Below, in pieces: positions 7,793-15,969 of a stretch of 45,268 nucleotides of DNA. The notes under the pieces are model-generated. The model had not been told where the DNA came from, did not search any database, and saw nothing but the letters and a program-made list of their open reading frames with translations. How positions within the stretch are numbered: the first letter of the stretch is position 1; each line of letters begins with the position of its first letter. The stretch is taken from contig JABLXM010000025.1 in assembly GCA_013177815.1 (NCBI GenBank), positions 1-45,268 on the forward strand, in the 5' to 3' direction. This stretch comes from Anaerolineae bacterium (lineage in GTDB: Bacteria; Chloroflexota; Anaerolineae; Anaerolineales; Anaerolineaceae). The position numbers and the translations under genes are program-made.

Positions 7793-8479
7793 ATGGTACG
7801 ACCAATCCGTGGAACACACATCGATCTCGAAAAAGCCATCCGCCAAACTGCTTGGCGGCAGATTGCGGAGAAAGGCGCGGCGGCACTCTCGCTGCGCGCC
7901 ATCGCCCGCGATTTGCACATCACCGCGCCTGCCATCTACAATTATTTTCCCAGCCGCGACGACCTGGTCACTGCTTTGATCGTCGAAGCCTTCACCGCGC
8001 TGGCTGATGCCCAATTCGCTGCATTGGAAGGGGTGGCAGAACGGGATCACGCGGCGCGCCTGACCGCCCTCGGCATGGCGTACCGCCGCTGGGCGGTGAC
8101 GTATCCGCAGCGCTACCAGTTGATTTTTGGCACACCCATTCCTGGCTATCATGCGCCTGGCGAGATCACGGCGCCGGCGGCGGCGCGCAGCCTGACCGCG
8201 TTGGTTGGTTGCCTGGAGGCTGCCCGTCGGGATGGAAAGTTGAACATGGTGCCTGCCTCTCACCTGGCAGAATCTCTCACCAACCAGTTGGTCACATGGC
8301 AGCAGGCTGTGGCTGCCGAACATCCCTATATCCTCTATCTGGCTTTGATCATCTGGAGCCGTGTTCATGGCATGGTATCGCTTGAATGTGGCAATCAATA
8401 CCCATCATTCATCGAGACGCCCGAGGCGGTTTTCGATGCGCAGGTGCACTCGCTGGTGGCGGAATATATTACAGCATAG
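7793..8479 (+). CDS. TetR family regulator with WHG-type C-terminal domain
   Basis: A 228-residue regulator. The N-terminal DNA-binding domain reads LEKAIRQTAWRQIAEKGAAA, then LRAIARDLHITAPAIYNYFP (helix-turn-helix about 32-52). The C-terminal half (YRRWAVTYPQRYQLIFGTPIPGY and IIWSRVHGMVSLE) matches the TetR C-terminal domain class named for its WHG motif, here in the form RVHG. I prefer ATG 7793 over 7787 because AGGA at 7783-7786 is then 6 nt upstream instead of touching the start. It leads an operon with the MBL-fold and reductase genes and probably represses its own promoter through the inverted repeat at 7735-7780. Confidence 0.9.
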   Translation: MVRPIRGTHIDLEKAIRQTAWRQIAEKGAAALSLRAIARDLHITAPAIYNYFPSRDDLVTALIVEAFTALADAQFAALEGVAERDHAARLTALGMAYRRWAVTYPQRYQLIFGTPIPGYHAPGEITAPAAARSLTALVGCLEAARRDGKLNMVPASHLAESLTNQLVTWQQAVAAEHPYILYLALIIWSRVHGMVSLECGNQYPSFIETPEAVFDAQVHSLVAEYITA

Positions 8480-8507
8480 ATCGAGATTATTGGGAGATAG
8501 ACACAAT

Positions 8508-9203
8508 ATGAAGATGGTTCAGATCAAACTTGGTTTCTCGAATGCCTGCCTCATCATAGGTGATAAGCCCATCCTGGTGGATACCGGCGTGCCGGGTGAG
8601 GAGGATAAGATCCTGCGGGCTGTCGAAGCAGCCGGCGTCCAGCCGGGCGATATTTCGCTTATCCTGCACACCCACGGGCATGCCGATCACGTCGGCAGCA
8701 CCGCCGCCCTGCGGTCCCGCCTGGGTGTGCCGGTTGCCATCCACCGTGCGGATGAAGCCATGCTGCGCGGGGAAGGCGCGACGAACCGGCTTGAACCGTT
8801 GCGCCTCGAATCGCGCTTGATGCTCCCCTTCATCCACCTCCTGGTGAACAAACCACTCACGCCGATCGCCCCGGATCTATTGATCGATGAGGGGACAGAC
8901 CTGTCAGCCTATGGCGTGGACGTGCGCGTGCTGCATACCCCCGGTCACACCGCCGGTTCGCTCTCGTTCCTGTTGCCGAAAGGCGATGCCATCGTCGGTG
9001 ATCTCATGATGGGGGGCATCTTGGGCGGTTATCTGGGTAGCGCTCGCCCCAATTACCCCTACTATGCGGACGACCTGGAGGCTCTCCGGCGCAGTATTCG
9101 CAAGGTCTGCAATTTGTCGCCCAATCTGCTCTATGTTGGTCATGGCGGTCCGCTGCCTGGCGCGCCCGTTGGGGCTTATTTCTCGAAGATAATTCGATCA
9201 TAG
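8508..9203 (+). CDS. Metallo-beta-lactamase-fold hydrolase (glyoxalase II-like)
   Basis: A 231-residue protein with the metal-binding motif HTHGHADH (54-61; ligands H56, H58, D60, H61), a later HTPGHTAGSLSF containing the third metal histidine, the bridging GDLMMGG aspartate, and a terminal YVGHGG. These are the signature motifs of dinuclear-zinc MBL hydrolases; the substrate (thioester, lactone or other) is unknown. An upstream extension of the frame (from 8361) overlaps the tetR gene out of frame and lacks a ribosome site, whereas ATG 8508 has GGGAGA ~10 nt before it. It is the second gene of a regulator-hydrolase-reductase operon. Cytoplasmic. Confidence 0.92.
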   Translation: MKMVQIKLGFSNACLIIGDKPILVDTGVPGEEDKILRAVEAAGVQPGDISLILHTHGHADHVGSTAALRSRLGVPVAIHRADEAMLRGEGATNRLEPLRLESRLMLPFIHLLVNKPLTPIAPDLLIDEGTDLSAYGVDVRVLHTPGHTAGSLSFLLPKGDAIVGDLMMGGILGGYLGSARPNYPYYADDLEALRRSIRKVCNLSPNLLYVGHGGPLPGAPVGAYFSKIIRS

Positions 9204-9212
9204 GAGTTGATC

Positions 9213-10181
9213 ATGTCAGAAACACACGTTATCCTTGGTACCGGAGCGCTGGCTCAGTCCGTCATGCGCGCTTTGCTGAAGCGCGGCAAACCCGTCAAAA
9301 TGGTCAATCGTTCGGGGCAACGCCCGGCAGATATCTCTGAAGATGTCGTTATCGTGGCTGGTGATGCCTATAATGCCGATTTCGTCCGCACCGTCACCCA
9401 GGGCGCTGCGGTCGTCTACCAGTGTGCCCAGCCTGCATATCATGAGTGGCAAACCAGGTTTCTGCCGCTGCAAGCCGCCATACTGGAGGGCGTTGTTACT
9501 GGCAGCGCCAAGTTGGTGGTGGGCGAAAACCTCTATATGTACGGCGATACCAACGGGCAGCCGATCCATGATGACCTGCCCTACAGCGCTCGAACCCGCA
9601 AGGGCAAGGTGCGCGCAGAAATGGCAAATGCCTTGCTGGAAGCCCACCGCGCCGGCAAGATCAAGGTCGCCATCGCACGCGGTTCGGATTTCTATGGTCC
9701 GGTCGTGTTGAATTCTTCACTGAGCGAGCGCACGATCGTGCCGCTGTTGCAGGGCAAACCCGCCGAGGTGGTTGGCGCGCTGGACCTGCCGCACACCTAT
9801 ACCTTCATTAGCGATTTTGGTGAAGCTATGGCGATCCTGGGCGAGCGCGACCAGGCTCTGGGACAGACCTGGCACGTGCCCAACCCGCCCACCCTCACCC
9901 AGCGCCAGTTGCTGACGCTCTTCTTCGAAGAAGCCGCTTTGCCCCCCAGGTTTTCCGTCATGGGGCGCTTCATGCTGATGTTTGGCGGTCTTTTCATCCC
10001 GGCGGCGCGGGAATCGCTCGAAATGCTGTACGAGTTCGAGCAACCCTTCGTGGTGGATAGCAGCAAGTTCACCCGGGCGTTCGGCGATATCGCCACCCCA
10101 CACCAGGCGGCTGTCCGTCAGACCATCGCCTGGTACCGCCAGCACCTGCCCGCGTTGTCTGGAAAACAGGGGAGATCATGA
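9213..10181 (+). CDS. NAD(P)-dependent epimerase/reductase (extended SDR)
   Basis: A 322-residue protein with an N-terminal dinucleotide-binding loop, VILGTGALAQSVMRALL (GxGxxA form), a positively charged strand end (MVNRSGQ) suggesting NADP preference, and family-typical VYQCAQPAYHEW, VVGENLYMYGD and ARGSDFYGP. The usual YxxxK is not clear: the region after LPYSART carries KGKVRAEM, so activity may be atypical. I chose ATG 9213, which has AGGAG (9202-9206) 6 nt upstream, over a TTG at 9207. It follows the MBL gene by 9 nt and completes the operon; the regulator, hydrolase and reductase may jointly handle a small reactive metabolite (inference). Confidence 0.88.
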   Translation: MSETHVILGTGALAQSVMRALLKRGKPVKMVNRSGQRPADISEDVVIVAGDAYNADFVRTVTQGAAVVYQCAQPAYHEWQTRFLPLQAAILEGVVTGSAKLVVGENLYMYGDTNGQPIHDDLPYSARTRKGKVRAEMANALLEAHRAGKIKVAIARGSDFYGPVVLNSSLSERTIVPLLQGKPAEVVGALDLPHTYTFISDFGEAMAILGERDQALGQTWHVPNPPTLTQRQLLTLFFEEAALPPRFSVMGRFMLMFGGLFIPAARESLEMLYEFEQPFVVDSSKFTRAFGDIATPHQAAVRQTIAWYRQHLPALSGKQGRS

Positions 10182-10278
10182 CCTTCGCACCCGCTCGAAC
10201 TGGTGGTTTGCTCCGATATTCCCCAGCCAGGCGTTATTTGGGTACAATCACCACCAGTCTGGCAATTTGGAGCATACC

Positions 10279-10749
10279 ATGATAACCATGCCCGATTTTG
10301 ACCCGCGGCAAGCCCACCGCTTTTACTCCGCCCACTGTTACAACGAGACCTGGCGCTTGCTGAGCCTCCCGAACCGCTCTCGTGAACAGCAGGATGAAAT
10401 GCTGGCGCTGGCGTATGCCTCCTCCTGGCATTGGTCGCAGCGTGAGGATATCCAACCTGTCAACCGCTCGATCGCTTTGTGGCTGCTCTCGCGGGTGCAC
10501 GCTGTGCTTGGCGATGCGCCGCAAGCCCGCGCCTACGCCGAAAAATGCCTGCAACTGAGCCGGGAAGCCAGCCTTTCGCCTTTTTATATCGGTTACGCCC
10601 ACGAAGCCCTGGCGCGCGCTCACAGGCTGTCAGGCGACCAGTCCGGGTTCCAGTTACATCTGGCATCTGCCCGGGAGTGCTTGGCGCGCATTGCCGATGA
10701 TGAGGAGCGCGACCTGCTTGCGCCTGACCTGGACGCGCTCGCCGGCTAG
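10279..10749 (+). CDS. Small TPR-like helical protein of unknown function
   Basis: A 156-residue all-helical protein. The pattern NETWRLLSLPNRSREQQDEML, LALAYASSWHW, VNRSIALWLLSRVHAVLG, ARAYAEKCLQLSRE and GYAHEALARAHRLSGD resembles a widespread family of short tetratricopeptide-like proteins with no assigned role. The long frame starting at 9982 overlaps the reductase gene; the start at 10279 (MITMPDFD) begins where family-like sequence begins, after TTTGGAGC. A TACAAT (10243-10248) could be its -10 box, but no good -35 is visible. The gene faces the aldolase gene tail-to-tail. Confidence 0.7.
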   Translation: MITMPDFDPRQAHRFYSAHCYNETWRLLSLPNRSREQQDEMLALAYASSWHWSQREDIQPVNRSIALWLLSRVHAVLGDAPQARAYAEKCLQLSREASLSPFYIGYAHEALARAHRLSGDQSGFQLHLASARECLARIADDEERDLLAPDLDALAG

Positions 10750-10798
10750 TTTTTGATTGTGTTGCTGATGTCCCCTAATTTGCCGCCTTTTCCCGTCG

Positions 10799-11476
10799 TC
10801 AGACCGCTATTGATCCCGTTTCCCCCAACTGCTTGGCGAGATCTTCCGGGATGGTCACAGGGTCGATGCCCATTTGCCGGCACAGGATCAACTTGTGCGC
10901 TGCCACCTCGATCATCTCGGTCAAATTTGCCGCGCGCCGCAGGTCCGAGCCTGCCACTACCAGCCCGTGATTCTGCATGATGGCGGCGAAACCTTTCTCG
11001 CCCATCGCTTGTACCACCGCTTCGCCCAGTTCCGCTGTGCCCGGCGGGATGAACGGCGTCACCGGCACCTCGCCGAAGAAGCACGCATCTGCCGAGATCG
11101 GCTGCCAGCGGGTGCCGGTCAGCGCCATCAAGGTCGCGTAGACGGCATGCGTGTGCACCACCGCCTTGACCTCCGGTCGCGCGCGATAGATGGCGCAGTG
11201 CATCCGCCACTCGCTCGAGGGTTCGAATTGCGAACCGCTGGCTTTGTTGCCTTGCAGGTCGATGCACGCCATCATGTCCGCCAGCAGGCAGGCTTTGCTC
11301 AATCCGGCGGGTGTGATCCACACCTGGTTGGGGTCGCCCGCCACGCGGGCGCTGATGTTGCCGCCCGTGAACGTGATCAGCCCCCTGGCGTAAAGCTCGT
11401 TGTTGATTGCCAGCATGTCGTCGCGCACGTCGCCGACCTTGTGTGTCATTGTCCCATCCGTCATCTTTATATTCAT
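10799..11476 (-). CDS. Class II aldolase/adducin family protein
   Basis: A 225-residue protein with the zinc-site pattern of the L-fuculose-phosphate aldolase / ribulose-phosphate 4-epimerase superfamily: a glutamate in EPSSEW (E89), the pair HTH (H108, H110) in VVHTHAVY, and H170 in QNHGLVVAG. The TGGNIS phosphate-binding loop (37-42) is also present. Such enzymes cleave or epimerise sugar phosphates or act as methylthioribulose-phosphate dehydratases; which applies here cannot be read. Several ATGs lie near the start (11476, 11464, 11449), so the first ~10 residues are uncertain. It lies 11 nt behind the ICMT-like gene in one transcription unit. Confidence 0.9.
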   Translation of the reverse strand: MNIKMTDGTMTHKVGDVRDDMLAINNELYARGLITFTGGNISARVAGDPNQVWITPAGLSKACLLADMMACIDLQGNKASGSQFEPSSEWRMHCAIYRARPEVKAVVHTHAVYATLMALTGTRWQPISADACFFGEVPVTPFIPPGTAELGEAVVQAMGEKGFAAIMQNHGLVVAGSDLRRAANLTEMIEVAAHKLILCRQMGIDPVTIPEDLAKQLGETGSIAV

Positions 11477-11487
11477 ATGCTTGCGTT

Positions 11488-12033
11488 TTACCGTAACCTC
11501 GGGATGATGAAAGGAGTCTCCTGTTTGTAAACCAGGTATGGCTCTCCAAAGCGTGCCGCCAGTTCCTTCTCCTCGATGAACTTAAGGTAAACCACCAATA
11601 GCAAACCGAAAGTCGTCACCAGCAATAGCGCCGACAGCGAACCCAACCACACCGCCATCCCCAGGTATACCAGCACTGTGCCCAGCGTCATTGGGTTGCG
11701 ACACAAGCGAAACGGACCGCTCGCCAGCAGTCGCCCCGTCGGCACCATCGGCAGTGGTGTCCCATTGGCATGTGCGTGTTGCGTCCACACCGACCACAGC
11801 GCGAACACCAGCCCTGGTACAAATAGTGCCGCCCCCACCACTGCCTGCCAAAAGTCACCTGCCAGGCGCGGCAGTCCGAGCCACCCGTCCAGGGTCCGTG
11901 CGCCGAACACGATCAGCAGCGGCATACCCACTACGAATAGCAATGCTCCCACCACCAATGCCAGCGTCCGCCGCGCCGCGGTGTTCTTTACCTTGGACCA
12001 TCCTACGACCCGCTCGATCATCCCTGCATCCAT
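11488..12033 (-). CDS. Isoprenylcysteine carboxyl methyltransferase-like membrane protein
   Basis: A 181-residue membrane protein with about four hydrophobic helices (roughly 25-45, 62-80, 115-135 and 135-152). The C-terminal part carries the S-adenosylmethionine-binding signature of the ICMT/PEMT class: [20 protein letters not shown], then the [17 protein letters not shown] segment. Bacterial members methylate lipids or other small hydrophobic substrates; the substrate here is unknown. It is the first gene of a two-gene unit with the class II aldolase. The first ATG (12033) has a weak ribosome site, and ATG 12021 is an alternative. A TATGAT-like -10 is visible near 12049-12054 on the minus strand. 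Confidence 0.87.
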   Translation of the reverse strand: MDAGMIERVVGWSKVKNTAARRTLALVVGALLFVVGMPLLIVFGARTLDGWLGLPRLAGDFWQAVVGAALFVPGLVFALWSVWTQHAHANGTPLPMVPTGRLLASGPFRLCRNPMTLGTVLVYLGMAVWLGSLSALLLVTTFGLLLVVYLKFIEEKELAARFGEPYLVYKQETPFIIPRLR

Positions 12034-12210
12034 TTTCTATGTATCCATCATAGCATAACTCTCACTTTGGTGTCGATGGCTGCGCTGCATGTTGGTGCCT
12101 TGATAATCTGTCCCGCGTCATCGTTCGACCGGTCGTTTGTATGGAATGTTGTCTTGCCAAAGAATATCCAGTCAAAACAAATCATCCCACTGCGTCATAG
12201 CATTCGAACT

Positions 12211-12248
12211 AAAAAAAGAATGCCTTATGGCATCAACCAGGGGCATTC
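12211..12248 (-). terminator. Rho-independent terminator-like hairpin, minus strand
   Basis: Read on the minus strand, GAATGCC (12248-12242) pairs with GGCATTC (12224-12218), followed directly by seven T residues (12217-12211). An alternative tighter stem, ATGCC-ATAA-GGCAT, uses the same 3' half. No annotated minus-strand gene lies upstream of it (see findings). Confidence 0.6.
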
Positions 12249-12306
12249 GTTCTCACGTTGCCAAACGGACTGGATGGCTTTGCCATGTGCAACCCACTTT
12301 TTTCAT

Positions 12307-12336
12307 TTGACTAGTCACCCGGAATCCGGTTATAGT
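12307..12336 (+). promoter_or_regulatory. ppk promoter
   Basis: TTGACT (12307-12312), 18 nt, TATAGT (12331-12336). The start codon follows at 12372 with a GAGG ribosome site ~7 nt before it. Confidence 0.75.
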
Positions 12337-12371
12337 ATGGAGATACTGCCATGAACACCACGAGGTAAGCC

Positions 12372-14519
12372 ATGCCGATGACCGACCCCGCAGCCTACGA
12401 CCCTGAGAACATCACCAACCCCAACAACTACATCAACCGTGAACTGGCGCTGCTTGCCTTCCAATACCGTGTGCTGGAAGAAGCCATGGACCCTGCCAAC
12501 CCGCTGCTCGAACGGGTCAAATTCCTTGCCATCGTTGGCGCCAACCTGGATGAATTCTTCATGGTGCGCGTCGGCGGGCTAGAACTCCAGCAGATGGAAG
12601 GCGTTACCGACCTCTCCATCGACGGCATGACCGCCGCCGAGCAGCTCGCTGCCATCCGCCGCGAATCCTACAAGCTCATGAAGGAAGCCCGCCGCTGCTT
12701 CCACGAGGTGCTCATCCCTGAACTTGATAACGCCGGCATCCACGTGCGTGACTATGCCGACCTGCCCGAAAAGCAGAAAGCCGTTGCCGACGAGTATTTC
12801 CATCAGGTGGTTTATCCCGTGCTCACCCCGCTCGCCTTCGACCCCGGACACCCCTTTCCCCACATATCCAACCTCTCCCTCAACCTGGCGGTTGCCATTG
12901 AAGATCCTCAACATAACCGCCGCTTCGCCCGCGTCAAAGTGCCGGATTCATTCCCTATCCTTATCCCGCTCAAAGCCTCCTCCGGTTCAGTGCGCAAGGA
13001 CGGCACCGTTCCTTACAATCACTACTTCGTCTGGAACAGCCATGTCATCAAAGCCAACCTCGCCAGCCTTTTCCCGGGCATGAAGGTGGTCGAAGCCCAT
13101 GCCTTCCATGTTACCCGCAACGCCGATCTTGAGATCCAGGATCTGGAATCCGATGACCTGCTTGAGACGATGGAAGAGAACGTCCGCAAGCGCCGCTTTG
13201 GGCACGTCGTCCGCCTGATGGTGCAAACCGACATGCCGGAATTCATCCGCCAGACGCTGGTCGAGAACCTACTCATGGATCCCAAGGATGTCTATATCAT
13301 GGAACCGCCGCTTTCGCTCGGCGCCATCATGCAGATGACCCGTATCGAACGCTTGGACCTCAAATACCGCTCCTTCCAGCCCGCCATCCCTGAACCGCTC
13401 AGACCCAGCCTCATCGAGCGCACTGCCCCCATCTTCGACGCCATCCGCACCCAGGATATCCTCCTCCACCAGCCCTATGACTCCTTCTCGCCGGTGGTCG
13501 AGTTCTTGCGCGCTGCCTCGCGTGATCCCAAGGTGCTTGCCATCAAGATGACCCTCTATCGCGTGGGCAGCAACTCGCCCGTTGTGCAAACGCTGTTGGA
13601 AGCCCGCCGCGATTATGGAAAGCAGGTCGCCGTCCTGGTCGAATTGAAAGCCCGCTTCGACGAAGAATCCAACATCAGTTGGGCGAAGATGCTAGAGCAG
13701 GAAGGCGTCCACGTGACTTACGGTTTGGTCGGCTTGAAGACCCACTGTAAGATCGCCCTGGTCGTGCGCCAGGAGGGGGAAGGCATTCGCCGTTACATCC
13801 ACCTCGGCACCGGCAACTACAATCACATCACCGCCAGCATGTACGAGGATTTGGGACTTTTCACCGTGGATGACGACATCGGCGCCGATGCCTCGGACCT
13901 CTTCAACTATCTCACCGGCTACTCCCTCAAGCAGGATTATCGCAAATTGTTGGTGGCGCCCATCAACTTGCGCCAGGGCATCAGCCAATTGATCCAGGAC
14001 GAGATCGACCTGCACAAGCGCAACGGACACGGTCACCTCATCTTCAAGTTCAACTCGCTCTCGGATGCCGGATTGATCCGTCAGCTCTACCAGGCGTCGC
14101 AAGCTGGCGTCAAGGTTGACCTGCTGGTGCGCGGGCTGTGCTGCCTGCGCCCCGGCATCCCCGGGCTCAGTGAGAACATCCGCGTCATCAGCATCGTGGG
14201 GCGTTTCCTGGAGCACAGCCGTGTCTACTACTTCCGCAACGGCGGCTCGCCGCGCGTTTACATGGGCAGCGCCGACCTGATGCCGCGCAACCTGGATCGC
14301 CGGGTGGAGGTGCTCTTCCCGGTCGAGGATCCCAACCTGGCGCAGCATGTCCATAGCAAGATCCTGCGGGTTTACCTCTCGGATAACGTCAAATCCCGCC
14401 TCATGCAGCCGGATGGCGCTTATGAGCGTATCCAACCGCGTTCCCGCCGTTACCTGCGCAACGTGCAGGAGATGTTGATCAAACACGAATCGCTGCCGGC
14501 GGATGAGGAAGACGCCTGA
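12372..14519 (+). CDS. ppk1: Polyphosphate kinase 1
   Basis: A 715-residue PPK1, which reversibly polymerises the gamma phosphate of ATP into polyphosphate. The N domain begins YINRELALLAFQYRVLEEA; the middle reads SPVVEFLRAASRDPKVLAIKM and TLYRVGSNSPVV. The two histidines of the phosphohistidine/catalytic pair are in GLKTHCK (H458) and LEHSRVYYF (H615); their 157-residue spacing equals that of H435 and H592 in the E. coli enzyme. The C-terminal phospholipase-D-like domains contain GTGNYN and MGSADLMPRNLDRR. Full family length. It is monocistronic, with its own promoter and a large inverted repeat after the stop. No exopolyphosphatase gene is adjacent. Confidence 0.97.
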   Translation: MPMTDPAAYDPENITNPNNYINRELALLAFQYRVLEEAMDPANPLLERVKFLAIVGANLDEFFMVRVGGLELQQMEGVTDLSIDGMTAAEQLAAIRRESYKLMKEARRCFHEVLIPELDNAGIHVRDYADLPEKQKAVADEYFHQVVYPVLTPLAFDPGHPFPHISNLSLNLAVAIEDPQHNRRFARVKVPDSFPILIPLKASSGSVRKDGTVPYNHYFVWNSHVIKANLASLFPGMKVVEAHAFHVTRNADLEIQDLESDDLLETMEENVRKRRFGHVVRLMVQTDMPEFIRQTLVENLLMDPKDVYIMEPPLSLGAIMQMTRIERLDLKYRSFQPAIPEPLRPSLIERTAPIFDAIRTQDILLHQPYDSFSPVVEFLRAASRDPKVLAIKMTLYRVGSNSPVVQTLLEARRDYGKQVAVLVELKARFDEESNISWAKMLEQEGVHVTYGLVGLKTHCKIALVVRQEGEGIRRYIHLGTGNYNHITASMYEDLGLFTVDDDIGADASDLFNYLTGYSLKQDYRKLLVAPINLRQGISQLIQDEIDLHKRNGHGHLIFKFNSLSDAGLIRQLYQASQAGVKVDLLVRGLCCLRPGIPGLSENIRVISIVGRFLEHSRVYYFRNGGSPRVYMGSADLMPRNLDRRVEVLFPVEDPNLAQHVHSKILRVYLSDNVKSRLMQPDGAYERIQPRSRRYLRNVQEMLIKHESLPADEEDA

Positions 14520-14530
14520 TCCCCGGTCAG

Positions 14531-14595
14531 GGTGAAAATATCACCCGCCGCGAAACGCCCGAGAACATGCTCGCGGACAGGACGCGGCGGGTGAT
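14531..14595. terminator. Large inverted repeat between convergent genes, with nested alternative hairpin
   Basis: ATCACCCGCCGCG (14540-14552) and CGCGGCGGGTGAT (14583-14595) form a perfect 13-bp stem with a 30-nt loop, 21 nt after ppk and 26 nt from the gamma-subunit stop. A second hairpin, GGTGA-AAATA-TCACC (14531-14545), shares the TCACC arm and is mutually exclusive with it. No strong U tract follows on either strand, so termination efficiency is uncertain. Confidence 0.6.
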
Positions 14596-14620
14596 CATAA
14601 CGATGGTTGTTGTTCTGGGT

Positions 14621-15163
14621 CTAGACCCGCGCCGGCTGGCTGGCGCCCTCCTGCATTGCCTGCCGGTTGAGCGGCAGCAACTTTTGATGGCGCTCCGGCA
14701 GGTGCTCTTTCAGCGCCTTGTCTACCGCTTCCATTGAAACCACCGGCAACTGCGCCAGCAGCCCACCCAGCAGCACCATGTTGGTCATGCGGCGGTCGCC
14801 CAACCGTTCGGCGATCTCGTTGGCGGGGATCTCCACCACGGTGATGTCCGGGCGCTGGCAAGGGCGGTCCACCATCGAGGTGTTCACCACCAGCACCCCG
14901 CCCGGCGCAACCAGGGCTTCATACTTGTCCAATGAAGGCAGGTTCATCACGATGGCAGCTTGCGGGTGTTTGACGAATGGCGAACCGATCTCCTCGTCTG
15001 CCACCACCACCGCGCAGTTCGCCGTGCCGCCGCGCATTTCCGGTCCGTAGGACGGGATCCAGGTGACCGCTTTGTCCTCTTCCATGGCAGCGTACGCCAG
15101 CAACTGTCCGGCGAAGAGCACGCCCTGCCCGCCAAATCCTGCGATGATGATCTCGGTTTGCAT
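14621..15163 (-). CDS. 2-oxoacid:ferredoxin oxidoreductase, gamma subunit
   Basis: A 180-residue gamma subunit with the typical opening IIIAGFGGQGVLFAGQLLA, then SYGPEMRGGTANC and VMNLPSLDKYE. In these enzymes the gamma domain helps form the CoA/2-oxoacid binding interface. The start is placed at ATG 15163 because AGGAGG then lies 9 nt upstream; a GTG at 15169 would leave only 3 nt. The ribosome site overlaps the beta-subunit stop codon. It is the last gene of the ferredoxin-alpha-beta-gamma operon. Confidence 0.94.
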   Translation of the reverse strand: MQTEIIIAGFGGQGVLFAGQLLAYAAMEEDKAVTWIPSYGPEMRGGTANCAVVVADEEIGSPFVKHPQAAIVMNLPSLDKYEALVAPGGVLVVNTSMVDRPCQRPDITVVEIPANEIAERLGDRRMTNMVLLGGLLAQLPVVSMEAVDKALKEHLPERHQKLLPLNRQAMQEGASQPARV

Positions 15164-15176
15164 GTTCACCTTCCTC

Positions 15177-15959
15177 CTAGAAGCGTAATCCAGCCAGCGC
15201 CGGGTTGACTTTGTAGTCCCCGATTGGGTAGAATGGGATCATCGCTTCCTCCAGCCACTTCAGCGATTGCAGCGGTGTCATCCCCCAGTTGGTTGGGCAC
15301 ACCGAGAGCAATTCCACAATCGAGAAGCCCATCCCGCGTGCCTGCACCTCGAAGGCGGTGCGCAGCGCTTTCTTTGCCATGCGCACGTTCTTGGGATCGT
15401 GTAGGCTCCGGCGCACCGAATAAGAGGTACCTTCCAACGTTGCCAGCAGTTCCGCCGCCTGCATCGGGAAGCCCTGTGTTTCCACATCGCGCCCGTTGGG
15501 GGAGGAGGTGGTTTTCTGCCCCGGCAGCGTGGTGGGCGCCATCTGACCGCCGGTCATGCCGTAGTTGGCGTTGTTGATGAAGACGACGGTGATGTTCTCG
15601 CCGCGGGCGGCGGCAGCCACCACCTCGCCCATCCCGATCGATGCCATGTCGCCGTCGCCCTGGTAGGTGAACACGATCCGGTCGGGCAGGCAGCGCTTGA
15701 TGCCGGTCGCCATCGCCGGCGCGCGCCCGTGCGGCGCCTGAACGAAGTCGGTGTTGAAGTAGTTGTACGCGAACACCGAGCAGCCCACCGATGCCACCCC
15801 GATGGTGCGTTGCCGCACTTGCATCTCATCCAGCACTTCAGCCACCAGCCGGTGCGCCACCCCGTGGGTGCAGCCCGGGCAGTAGTGGGTATCGACTTCC
15901 ATCAGCGATTCCGGTCGCTGGTAGACGACCTGTTCCAGTTCATGTTGTGCGGTATCCAT
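15177..15959 (-). CDS. 2-oxoacid:ferredoxin oxidoreductase, beta (ThPP-binding) subunit
   Basis: A 260-residue beta subunit that binds thiamine pyrophosphate and a [4Fe-4S] cluster. Visible are HYCPGCTHG (cluster/ThPP region near the N-terminus), the ThPP motif GDGDMASIG ending at the [16 protein letters not shown] loop, and [14 protein letters not shown] prefer ATG 15959 (MDTAQHE) to 15965 because GGAG then has 6-nt spacing. It follows the alpha gene by 10 nt. Together the four subunits decarboxylate a 2-oxoacid with CoA and pass electrons to ferredoxin in the cytoplasm. Confidence 0.95.
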   Translation of the reverse strand: MDTAQHELEQVVYQRPESLMEVDTHYCPGCTHGVAHRLVAEVLDEMQVRQRTIGVASVGCSVFAYNYFNTDFVQAPHGRAPAMATGIKRCLPDRIVFTYQGDGDMASIGMGEVVAAAARGENITVVFINNANYGMTGGQMAPTTLPGQKTTSSPNGRDVETQGFPMQAAELLATLEGTSYSVRRSLHDPKNVRMAKKALRTAFEVQARGMGFSIVELLSVCPTNWGMTPLQSLKWLEEAMIPFYPIGDYKVNPALAGLRF

Positions 15960-15969
15960 TGTCATCTCC

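Larger units (their letters stand above)
12034..12371. other. Gene-free interval between divergent genes
   Basis: This 338-nt interval holds, from left to right, the likely promoter of the ICMT operon (minus), a minus-strand terminator-like hairpin (12211-12248) and the ppk promoter (12307-12336, plus). A 95-codon frame at 12067-12354 shows no domain-like sequence and overlaps the promoter, so I do not call it. Confidence 0.65.

Noticed and set aside
10746-11549. 267-codon frame overlapping the class II aldolase gene in another frame
   Set aside because: Arg/Gly/His-rich shadow of the aldolase, which carries the full zinc-site motif set.
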